Assembly (NCBI GenBank): GCA_023664185.1
Contig: JAMPGA010000001.1
Span: 987,413 to 1,051,412 of the forward strand
Length of the DNA stretch: 64,000 nt
Source of the DNA: Muribaculaceae bacterium
GTDB lineage: Bacteria; Bacteroidota; Bacteroidia; Bacteroidales; Muribaculaceae
Direction of reading: 5' to 3'
Both the position numbers and the translations under genes were made by a program. A model generated the notes under the pieces. It did not search any database and was not told the DNA's origin. It saw only the letters and a list, made by a program, of their open reading frames with translations. Positions 43,534 through 51,162 of the stretch are shown here, piece by piece (position 1 is the stretch's first letter; every line of letters starts with the position of its first letter).

Positions 43534-44099
43534 CCGACATTGAAACACACCCCTGGCCTCCCTTCATCCCCGAGGGAGCCAGGGTGCTCATTATGGGCAC
43601 CTTCCCTCCCGGCCCTCACCGTTGGAGCATGAATTTCTACTACCCCAACCGCACCAACGACTTCTGGTTTATGATGGGGCTGATTTTCATGGGCGACCGC
43701 GACGCTCTGTATCGCCGCGACGAGCGGCAGTTTGACCTTCCGGCCATAAAGCAGCTGCTCACCGAGCGTGGCATTGCTCTGAACGACACCGGGCGCCGCA
43801 TACGCCGCCTTAAGGGAAATGCTTCCGACAAGTTTCTGGAGATAGTGGAGCCGGTGCCTCTGTTCGATCTGCTCAAACAGATGCCCGAGTGCCACACCAT
43901 AGCCACCACAGGCGAGAAGGCTGCCGGAGTGATAGCCGGGCTCACCGATACGGAGATACCCCGCATGGGCACAATGGTGACATCAGCCTCAGGGCTCGAC
44001 ATCTGGCGCATGCCCTCCACGTCGAGAGCCTATCCGCTCCCGCTGGCCGAAAAAGCGGCCTACTACACCACCCTATTCCGCCACTGCGGGGTGCTGTAA
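43530..44099 (+). CDS. Uracil-DNA glycosylase family protein
   Basis: Protein of 189 aa with the UDG-superfamily layout. Motif A is in VLIMGTFPPGP and the C-terminal motif is MPSTSRAYPLP (in the place of H-P-S). The NFYYPNRTNDFW block is shared by Bacteroidetes members of this family. It likely removes uracil or mismatched bases, which agrees with the upstream AP endonuclease two genes away. Its last 27 nt overlap the convergent GH43 gene. Confidence 0.83.
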   Translation: MTDIETHPWPPFIPEGARVLIMGTFPPGPHRWSMNFYYPNRTNDFWFMMGLIFMGDRDALYRRDERQFDLPAIKQLLTERGIALNDTGRRIRRLKGNASDKFLEIVEPVPLFDLLKQMPECHTIATTGEKAAGVIAGLTDTEIPRMGTMVTSASGLDIWRMPSTSRAYPLPLAEKAAYYTTLFRHCGVL

Positions 44100-45638
44100 G
44101 GAACTGTCGACCTCAAACATATCGAAAAGGGCATACGAGCCACTGGGCACCACCGAGGGGGTTATGCAGAAGAGCCCCGTCTTGGCTCCGATCCATACGC
44201 CCGGCGTGACGGCACACGGCTGGCCCAGCTCGGTGAACGTCTGGCCGTCGGCGCTATATGAGTATTGACATTTATCGCCTGGCAGCAGTTCAACACGCAG
44301 CCAAAGAGAGGATTGAACATAAGGAGCGGCCGCCTCGGTTTTCAGGCTGACCGGGAAACGCTTGTCACCTCTGCCCGTCACCACCAGCACGCTGTCGGCC
44401 GTAGCAGCTATATATGAATACTCCTTACCCATCATCACGAGCCCCGCACGCGACAGAGAATCGCCCATGTGGGGCTCGACCTTTGTGGTGGCTGTAAAAC
44501 GCTCGGCCGGAATTTTCTGAAGCATCAGCGAGGGGGCATAATACAGATTGCCGCTCTCTGTGGGCACATTCACGGCGTTGAGCCGCAGCCATCCGGGAGT
44601 ATCAGTCAGGCTATACCAATCTGGGCGCGGATTTCCTTGCCACTGCCATTGCAGTCCGGGCACGGTGTCGGCAAACTCGTCGGAGGTCTCAAGGCTGACC
44701 TTATCTACATCCACGCCTACCTTGGGGTAGTCAAACGTTCTTACCGGTTGGCCGTTACGCCCCATTTCAAGCCATCCGTCGTCGCTCCATCGGGCTGGCT
44801 GCAGGTGCACCACACGGCCATGGATCCCCTTTTCCTGAAAATGCAAAAACCACCATTGGCTCCCGTCGGGGGTGTCGACCAATCCGCCCTGATGAGGTCC
44901 GTTTATATCTGTAGAGCCCTGTTCGAGCACACGCTTGGACTCGTAGGGGCCGTAGGGCGAACGGGATCTCAGCACCGTCTGCCACCCTGACCCCACGCCA
45001 CCGGCCGGGGCAAGTATGTAGTACCACCCCTTGCGTTTCATCATCTTGAGCCCCTCGAGCACCGGGTTGGCCACGGTGTCGCAGTAAACGGTCACACCGT
45101 CGTCAAGCAGAGTAAGTCCATCCGGGCTCATGCGGTGGAGTATGGCCGGGCCGCCACGGTGTTTCGACCGCACAAGATAGGCGCTCCCGTCTTCATCCCA
45201 GAATGGACAGGGATCCTCCCACTTGGCCACATCGGCCATCTGCCGCAGCTGCCACGGGCCGCGCGGATCCTGAGCCGTAGCCACAAAAAGCCCCTCCGTG
45301 GGAGTGCAGAAATAAACATAAAACATCCCTTTGTGATACCTTATCGACGGCGCCCAGGCTCCTTCGCCATGGTTGGGGCGATCATATTGGCTGAACGGAA
45401 GCGAGTCGTAGACATGGCCCACTATCTCCCAATCCACCAGATTGCGCGAATGCAGCACCGGGATTCCCGGCATGGCGTTGAAGCTCGAGGCCACCATCCA
45501 GTAGTCATCGCCCACACGGGTCACATCCGGATCCGAATAATCGGCATGGATTACGGGATTGGCATACTGCTTTGAACCGCCATAAACGGCACACAGCGAG
45601 AGACCTACAGCCAAGAGAGAAGCAAAAAGTTTTTTCAT
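44073..45638 (-). CDS. Glycoside hydrolase family 43 enzyme
   Basis: Exported GH43 enzyme of 521 aa with signal peptide ending AVYGG. The five-bladed propeller shows the catalytic base in NPVIHADYSDPDV, the pKa modulator Asp in DPCPFWDEDGSAYLV and the acid Glu in ANPVLEGLKMM. A C-terminal beta-sandwich (about 330-510; DEFADTVPGLQWQWQGNP, WLRLNAVNVPT) follows. Likely activities are beta-xylosidase or alpha-L-arabinofuranosidase; the family cannot separate these by eye. A paralogue with the same domains is at 60095 in the pectin locus. It is monocistronic on this strand. Confidence 0.9.
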   Translation of the reverse strand: MKKLFASLLAVGLSLCAVYGGSKQYANPVIHADYSDPDVTRVGDDYWMVASSFNAMPGIPVLHSRNLVDWEIVGHVYDSLPFSQYDRPNHGEGAWAPSIRYHKGMFYVYFCTPTEGLFVATAQDPRGPWQLRQMADVAKWEDPCPFWDEDGSAYLVRSKHRGGPAILHRMSPDGLTLLDDGVTVYCDTVANPVLEGLKMMKRKGWYYILAPAGGVGSGWQTVLRSRSPYGPYESKRVLEQGSTDINGPHQGGLVDTPDGSQWWFLHFQEKGIHGRVVHLQPARWSDDGWLEMGRNGQPVRTFDYPKVGVDVDKVSLETSDEFADTVPGLQWQWQGNPRPDWYSLTDTPGWLRLNAVNVPTESGNLYYAPSLMLQKIPAERFTATTKVEPHMGDSLSRAGLVMMGKEYSYIAATADSVLVVTGRGDKRFPVSLKTEAAAPYVQSSLWLRVELLPGDKCQYSYSADGQTFTELGQPCAVTPGVWIGAKTGLFCITPSVVPSGSYALFDMFEVDSSLQHPAVAE

Positions 45639-45685
45639 GGGACAAGGTTATATATCTTTCAAACGACTTTCCACCGATTCATATT

Positions 45686-45717
45686 GTTGTAATATAAACG
45701 AATCTTCATTAACTTTG
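45686..45717 (+). promoter_or_regulatory. Promoter abutting the DUF4924 gene
   Basis: GTTG (45686-45689, 3/4 match), a 20-nt spacer and TAACTTTG (45710-45717). The ATG at 45723 is only 5 nt past the box, which predicts a leaderless transcript. Confidence 0.6.
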
Positions 45718-45722
45718 CACCT

Positions 45723-46280
45723 ATGATTATAGCATCTCAGAAACGCAAGGAAAACATAGCCGAATATCTCATCTATATGTGGCAGATCGAGGACATTATT
45801 CGTGCAAACGGCCTTGATATAGACCGTATAAAGGCCAATGTGATAGACAAGTTCGACCTCACGTCCGATCAGCGCAAGGAAATGACCGACTGGTATGAAG
45901 GACTCATCGACATGATGCGCCGCGAGGGAGTGGAAAAATCAGGACACCTGCAGATCAACAAAAATGTGCTCATACGCCTCACCGATCTCCACCTTGCACT
46001 CCTGGCCGACGCTCGTTTCCCGGAATATACCGCCGAGTTCTACAAAACCTTGCCCTATATAGTTGAACTGCGCTCAAAAGGTGGCGAGACACCTTCCGGC
46101 GAGCTCGAGACATGCTTCAACGCCCTCTACGGCATGCTCCTGCTCCGCCTCCAAAGCAAAGAGATATCGCCCGAAACCCAAACCGCCGTCAAGCAGATAA
46201 CCCGCTTCATCTCAATGCTCACCCGCGATTATCACCTCGACCAGCAAGGCAAACTCTTCCCCACCGACGAAGAAAGCTAA
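45723..46280 (+). CDS. DUF4924 family protein
   Basis: Cytosolic, largely helical protein of 185 aa found in Bacteroidetes. The opening SQKRKENIAEYLIYMWQIEDIIRA and later blocks DWYEGLIDMMRREGVEKSGHLQINKNVL and CFNALYGMLLLRLQSKEIS match the family. No catalytic motif is seen and no function is established. It is a single-gene unit with its own promoter next to the start codon and a stable hairpin downstream. Confidence 0.85.
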   Translation: MIIASQKRKENIAEYLIYMWQIEDIIRANGLDIDRIKANVIDKFDLTSDQRKEMTDWYEGLIDMMRREGVEKSGHLQINKNVLIRLTDLHLALLADARFPEYTAEFYKTLPYIVELRSKGGETPSGELETCFNALYGMLLLRLQSKEISPETQTAVKQITRFISMLTRDYHLDQQGKLFPTDEES

Positions 46281-46368
46281 CCAAGAATAGGGGGAACAGA
46301 ACCTTGAAGATGTGAAAATAATTATAGCCCCATCACCTTGGCGTGGGGTAAGAATGATGTCATGCCAA

Positions 46369-46415
46369 ACGGCCTCGGAGAGGTCGATTAATGGGAGCGA
46401 CTTCTTCGAGGCCGT
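46369..46415 (+). terminator. 18-bp GU-tolerant hairpin after the DUF4924 gene
   Basis: Arms 46369-46386 and 46398-46415 pair over 18 bp with two G-U wobbles when read as plus-strand RNA; the loop is 11 nt. On the minus strand these would be A-C mismatches, so the fold favours plus-strand RNA. Only a weak T-rich stretch follows. The stem starts 89 nt after the gene, so it may be a terminator or a 3'-UTR structure. Confidence 0.6.
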
Positions 46416-46459
46416 AGATTGCTTATTTTACCGGGTTGGTCTATGAATTTCTCGACCCC

Positions 46460-47797
46460 TTAGAGAATACCCTGGGCCATCATAGCGCGGGCCACTTTCA
46501 TGAAGCCGGCCACATTGGCGCCCTTCACATAGTTGATATAGCCATCATCCTCGGTGCCATATTTCACACACTGTTCATGGATATCGCTCATGATCTGCTT
46601 CAGCTTGGTATCAACCTCCTCGGCTGTCCACGAGAGCTTCTGAGAATTCTGAGCCATCTCCAGACCGCTCACCGACACACCACCTGCGTTGGCAGCCTTG
46701 CCCGGAGCATAGAGGATACGCGCCTTCTGGAACTCGCGTATGGCCTCAGGGGTCGAGGGCATGTTGGCCCCCTCGCTCACGGCTATACACCCCTGCTCCA
46801 CCAGGGCGCGTGCATCATCGCCGTCTATCTCATTCTGAGTGGCCGAGGGCATGGCGATGTCACACTTCACACGCTGCCAGGGGCGTTCACCCTCAAAGTA
46901 TTCGCAGCCATACTCTTCGGCAAACTCGCGGATGCGGCCGCGATAAATGTTTTTGAGCTTGAAGATATAGTCGAGCTGCTCGCGTGTCAGACCGTCGGGC
47001 ACATAGATTGTGCCGTCTGAATCGCTCATGCTTACCACCTTGGCGCCCAGTGTCAGCAGCTTGTCGGCTGTATATGTTGCCACATTGCCCGAGCCCGAGA
47101 TGGCCACTTTCTTTCCGGCCAGCTCTATTCCGCGTGTCTTGAGCATCTCCAGCAGGAAATAAACGTTGCCATAACCGGTGGCCTCGGGACGTATCTTTGA
47201 GCCACCAAACTCCAGACCCTTGCCGGTGAATGTGCCTGTGAACTCGCGGGCCATCTTCTTGTATTGTCCGAACATATAACCCACTTCACGGCCGCCTACA
47301 CCTATATCACCTGCAGGTACATCTGTGTCGGGGCCTATCTGACGCCAAAGCTCTTGAATGAAAGCCTGGCAGAAGCGCATCACCTCCATGTCGCTCTTGC
47401 CACGGGGCGAGAAGTCGCTGCCACCCTTGGCACCACCCATGGCCAGTGTGGTGAGCGAATTTTTGAAGGTCTGCTCGAAGGCCAGGAACTTGAGGATAGA
47501 GAGATTGACCGACGAGTGGAAACGTATGCCACCCTTATACGGGCCAATGGCATTGTTGTGCTGGATGCGATAGCCCATATTGTTGTGAACCTTTCCCTTG
47601 TCATCTACCCACGACACGCGGAACGAGAAGATCCTGTCTGGTATGCACAGACGTTCTATCAGGTTATAGCGCTCAAACTCAGGATTTTCGTTATACACAT
47701 CCTCGATGGTTCCGAGCACCTCTTCCACGGCCTGCAGATACTCAGGCTCGTTGGGGAAACGACGTTTCAGGTCGTCAATCACTTCTACTGCTTTCAT
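46460..47797 (-). CDS. gdhA: NADP-type glutamate dehydrogenase
   Basis: Hexameric glutamate dehydrogenase that fixes ammonia onto 2-oxoglutarate, 445 aa, the usual size of the small bacterial NADP form. The substrate domain has GYRIQHNNAIGPYKGGIRFH, the catalytic lysine region TLAMGGAKGGSDF and DVPAGDIGVGGREVGYM. The nucleotide domain has KVAISGSGNVATYTADKL. It is the central ammonia-assimilating enzyme in Bacteroidales. It has a strong promoter with a 51-nt gap to the ATG. Confidence 0.96.
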   Translation of the reverse strand: MKAVEVIDDLKRRFPNEPEYLQAVEEVLGTIEDVYNENPEFERYNLIERLCIPDRIFSFRVSWVDDKGKVHNNMGYRIQHNNAIGPYKGGIRFHSSVNLSILKFLAFEQTFKNSLTTLAMGGAKGGSDFSPRGKSDMEVMRFCQAFIQELWRQIGPDTDVPAGDIGVGGREVGYMFGQYKKMAREFTGTFTGKGLEFGGSKIRPEATGYGNVYFLLEMLKTRGIELAGKKVAISGSGNVATYTADKLLTLGAKVVSMSDSDGTIYVPDGLTREQLDYIFKLKNIYRGRIREFAEEYGCEYFEGERPWQRVKCDIAMPSATQNEIDGDDARALVEQGCIAVSEGANMPSTPEAIREFQKARILYAPGKAANAGGVSVSGLEMAQNSQKLSWTAEEVDTKLKQIMSDIHEQCVKYGTEDDGYINYVKGANVAGFMKVARAMMAQGIL

Positions 47798-47847
47798 TAC
47801 CTTATATTAGATTGTCATTTTGAAAAGCTCTTTTGGCAATTCCGCGA

Positions 47848-47878
47848 CAAAAATACACATTTTCCCGCATTTTACAAA
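47848..47878 (-). promoter_or_regulatory. Promoter for gdhA
   Basis: The minus strand has TTTG (47875-47878), a 19-nt spacer and TATTTTTG (47848-47855), all at consensus. The ATG at 47797 lies 51 nt downstream of the box. Confidence 0.75.
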
Positions 47879-47978
47879 ACATTTGCCAAAATATATACAC
47901 AAAACGAATCGTCAAGATAGTCATGAAGCAGAACCTCGCAGAGGTTGTATTCGCCTTTCCAACCGTTCCCTACACAAA

Positions 47979-48012
47979 ACCGCCCCGGATTCGCGGGGGA
48001 ATCCGGGGCGGT
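47979..48012 (-). terminator. Terminator of the SusC-SusD operon
   Basis: Arms 47979-47991 and 48000-48012 (13 bp, core CCGCCCCGGAT) enclose an 8-nt loop, and on the minus strand a T-run follows. It is 24 nt beyond the stop of the last gene of the leftward PUL operon (48036). Confidence 0.85.
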
Positions 48013-48035
48013 CGGAAGATGTATTGAAGATTAGA

Positions 48036-48650
48036 TTACTTCACACGCTTGAAGTTGTATGACTCATACTGGTTGGTGTAGGTCACAACTACGCGCTGCG
48101 ACTTGTTCCAAACGATTTTGAGCCAATCGCCGTCGAGGTTCTCAACGGTATACTCCTTGAAGAGCGAGAGGTCGGGAACAACCTTCTCCACAGTGTTGAT
48201 GACGTTGCCGTCCTCGTCCTTGATCTCTTCGGTCACGGTCTTCTCGATGTTGTAGAGCTCAATCTTCTGCTCGCTGTAGCGGGCGATATATTTGGCTTTC
48301 TCAACATAGTTGCCATTGGCATCCTTCTGATAGAAGATGGCGTGGCCGCCGTCGAGAGTGGCTGTGAAGGTGACACGGTCATACTGCACAGGACGCTCCA
48401 CACCTTCGAAGGTGTCGGGGTTATCATCCTTATACTCGGTTTCTCCAGTGGTCATGGTCTGGAAAAAATACTCATAGGCAGGAATCTCGGTGTTCATGGC
48501 GGCGTCAAAACCGGGGGTGGCATCCCATGTGCCGATGATCTCGCCGTCTGCCGTGGTGTCGTAGTCGTCATCGTGTGTGCAAGCGCTGAAGCTTGTGCCG
48601 ATGAGAACGGCGCAGAGCATACCGGCCAGTCTTATCATTGTTTTTTTCAT
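48036..48650 (-). CDS. Small PUL lipoprotein (lipocalin-like hypothetical)
   Basis: Lipoprotein of 204 aa with lipobox SFSAC (Cys24) followed by an acidic run THDDDYDTT, the kind of signal that favours surface export in Bacteroidetes. The rest is rich in beta-strand (GTWDATPGF, YDRVTFTATLDGGHAIFYQ, VVVTYTNQYESYNFKRVK), suggesting a lipocalin-like barrel. It is the last gene of the leftward operon. Its place after the SusE-position protein suggests a surface glycan-binding or accessory role. No family is confidently recognised. Confidence 0.7.
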   Translation of the reverse strand: MKKTMIRLAGMLCAVLIGTSFSACTHDDDYDTTADGEIIGTWDATPGFDAAMNTEIPAYEYFFQTMTTGETEYKDDNPDTFEGVERPVQYDRVTFTATLDGGHAIFYQKDANGNYVEKAKYIARYSEQKIELYNIEKTVTEEIKDEDGNVINTVEKVVPDLSLFKEYTVENLDGDWLKIVWNKSQRVVVTYTNQYESYNFKRVK

Positions 48651-48693
48651 TGTTGTTTCTTGTGATTAAAGATTTTGATTTGACCGGGTTTTA

Positions 48694-51135
48694 TCACTCG
48701 GGACGGTAGTTCTTGGGATCAGCTGAATACCAGCGGGGAGCACCAATCTTCTTCACGAGAATCTCGTGGTCGGCCGGGCAGCGGCCTGAGGGAGAAATCT
48801 TCAGGTCGTTCCAGATGTCGGCGGGACCGATGTGGTCCTGGCTGGTAGAGTTGGCGGGATCGTGAGCGAAGTAGCGGGGGTTGGGGTTTGCGAAGAGCTC
48901 GGTTGAAAGCAGAGCCACCTTACCTACGCGAACGATGAGGGCGTCAGCGCCGAGCGAGTGATCCTCCCCAGACTGAAGCAGACCGGGAGTTGCAGTCCAG
49001 AGGGCGCCGAGCGAATTCTTGGTAGCCGACATGGCGTTGGCAGTCCAGATACCGTCGTCCTTCAGGTGTTCGTCGCGGCAACCGGTTGAGTAGTTGTTCT
49101 CAACGTCGAGTGTCAGCTGAGGAATACCGTTGGTTGTTCCGTTGATCTGACGAACGTCACCCCACTGGCTGTTGAGAGCGCGGATGTCGCGGTCGTCTGC
49201 GGCCAGACAGATCAGGTTGTTCTTGAAAGTGATGGTCGAACCTGAGGGCAGATAGCGCATATCGAAGAGGTTACGGCCGGCTGCACGGGTGTTGAAGTTG
49301 ATGAAGGTGTTGTTGGTGACAGTGATCTTATACTGAATATCCTCGGGCCATGCAAGATTCTTGTTGTTGTCGTTGACCATGGAACCCCAGGGTGAGTCAT
49401 ACAGAGTATTGTTGGTGAACTGGAAGTCGGTGAAGAAGTTACACTTGGGCGACTTACCGTCGGAAGCAAACATACAGTATGAAGAGCCGTTGGCTGCATA
49501 GTAACCGCAGTTGTAGAACACGCAGTTGTCAACAATCAGTTTCTTGAAGATCTTGATCTTAGAGCCCTGTGTACGGATGAATCCGCGGATGAGGCCCTGG
49601 AAAGTACAGTTCTTGATTTCGAAGGCGTCGAATGTCACACCCATACCGTTTGAGAGCATGTTGCAGAAGTAGTTGCCCGAAAGCGAACCACCCTCAACGC
49701 TACCACCGTAGTTAACAGCGGCGGGAGCCTGGATGTCGAGATCATGGAAGGCGAGCTTATCGATGTAGATGGGAGCGTCTGATTCACCCGAACGTTTCGA
49801 GCGGCCAAGCACGAGCTGACCTACGGTATTGACGTTGCGGTTGCCCTTCGATGAGATAAGGCCACCCATGTAGACTTTGGCACGCTTGCCGGCAGCTACA
49901 TCCTCAGGACGGGTCTGGAGTGTGAAGCCCTTGTACATGCTCAGCGATGAAGCGAAATAGTAGGTCTTGCCACCCTCGAGTTCGAAGATCTGACCCTCAG
50001 CCACGGAGTTGTCGTCCATGTAGTGAGAGAGGATGGTGTCGATACGGCATGCCTGATACTCGGCAGCAACATAGTTGGTGTCGGCCTCCCATGTGTGCTT
50101 GATGAGGATGGGCTCACCGGGATCGCCTGCTGTACGCAGAGCCACGGTGTTGTAGTAAGAGTCAACGGCAACGGGGATGTTGTTGTTGATAACGTTTACA
50201 ATGTAGATGGTGTTGGGGTCGAGACCGTCGATGGTGAAGCGAACCACGCCGTCCTTGATGCCGAGAGACTCAAGGCTTACACCGTCTTTCCACTTCTGAT
50301 CGAGAGCTGCGTTGGGCGACATGACGTCGGGGGTAACGCGGATCATATCGGCAATGAACTGAGTGGAGTCTGAGTTCCACTGGAAGTTCTCCTTGTAGCT
50401 GATGAGGTCAGCGGCCTGTGCTCCTTCAGTAGCCTCAGCTGTGTTGAGGTTGAGCGCGAGTGTGATCGAAGTCTTGTCTTTGCTTACAGCACTAAGAACT
50501 CCGGGATAGGGGTAGCGATCCTCGGTGCCCTGGCCGCAGTATTCAGCCCAGTGACGGCCGTCGCCATAGCCATACCACTCTGAGTGATGTTCCTCACCCT
50601 TGGGAGAGAGTGTGCGGATGGCGAAACGGTAGTCGGTAGAATACTCAAGGTTGTAGAGCTTGAAGATGTTGATGTCCTGGCAGACTATCACATATTCTGC
50701 ATCGTCGCGGATGTTCTTGAAGTCGGTATACTCTTCAGTATCCTGAACCTTCTCGAAGATCTGAGTCTTGGGGCTGTTGAGAATCTCAGCGGGCACTACC
50801 TGCTTAACGTTCTCACCAATATAGATCTCGCGAGCGCGGTTGTTGTCCCAGTCAGAGGCCAGACCTGAGGTAACGCCGGTAGAGATGGCGTAGCGGAGCT
50901 GATAGCCGATGGCATCTTTCACCTTGAACCATGAGAGGTAGATGGTGTTGAGCTCTTCGGTGACGCAGTGCACGTTGGTCTCGTTGTCGTCGCCTGTCGA
51001 CTCCTGCGTGCAGAACATTGTTCGAGGCATGCGCTCCAGATCGGCCGGCGAGGGATTCTGGATGTCGTCATCCTTACAGGATGTCGCCGACACTGCCAGC
51101 AAGGCAGTGAGCATATATAAAAACTTCTTTTTCAT
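48694..51135 (-). CDS. Surface lipoprotein with DUF4957/DUF5123-like beta-helix
   Basis: Lipoprotein of 813 aa from the ATG at 51135, lipobox VSATSC (Cys20) followed by KDDD, which marks likely surface display. Fibronectin-like segments fill about residues 40-350 (IYLSWFKVKDAIGYQLRYAI, IDGLDPNTIYIVNVI). A parallel beta-helix-like part follows (about 380-740; FEIKNCTFQGLIRGFIRTQG, TNNTLYDSPWGSMVNDNN, NNLICLAADDRD). This arrangement matches DUF4957 and DUF5123 proteins found in pectin loci of Bacteroidetes. It occupies the SusE position behind SusD and probably binds pectin at the cell surface. Catalysis cannot be excluded. Confidence 0.82.
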   Translation of the reverse strand: MKKKFLYMLTALLAVSATSCKDDDIQNPSPADLERMPRTMFCTQESTGDDNETNVHCVTEELNTIYLSWFKVKDAIGYQLRYAISTGVTSGLASDWDNNRAREIYIGENVKQVVPAEILNSPKTQIFEKVQDTEEYTDFKNIRDDAEYVIVCQDINIFKLYNLEYSTDYRFAIRTLSPKGEEHHSEWYGYGDGRHWAEYCGQGTEDRYPYPGVLSAVSKDKTSITLALNLNTAEATEGAQAADLISYKENFQWNSDSTQFIADMIRVTPDVMSPNAALDQKWKDGVSLESLGIKDGVVRFTIDGLDPNTIYIVNVINNNIPVAVDSYYNTVALRTAGDPGEPILIKHTWEADTNYVAAEYQACRIDTILSHYMDDNSVAEGQIFELEGGKTYYFASSLSMYKGFTLQTRPEDVAAGKRAKVYMGGLISSKGNRNVNTVGQLVLGRSKRSGESDAPIYIDKLAFHDLDIQAPAAVNYGGSVEGGSLSGNYFCNMLSNGMGVTFDAFEIKNCTFQGLIRGFIRTQGSKIKIFKKLIVDNCVFYNCGYYAANGSSYCMFASDGKSPKCNFFTDFQFTNNTLYDSPWGSMVNDNNKNLAWPEDIQYKITVTNNTFINFNTRAAGRNLFDMRYLPSGSTITFKNNLICLAADDRDIRALNSQWGDVRQINGTTNGIPQLTLDVENNYSTGCRDEHLKDDGIWTANAMSATKNSLGALWTATPGLLQSGEDHSLGADALIVRVGKVALLSTELFANPNPRYFAHDPANSTSQDHIGPADIWNDLKISPSGRCPADHEILVKKIGAPRWYSADPKNYRPE

Positions 51136-51162
51136 TTTAGGAAGTGCTAACAAAGAATGGTA

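Noticed and set aside
47931..47948. Short inverted repeat AACCTC/GAGGTT upstream of gdhA
   Set aside because: Arms are only 6 bp with a 3-nt loop, far from both flanking start codons, and could easily occur by chance.
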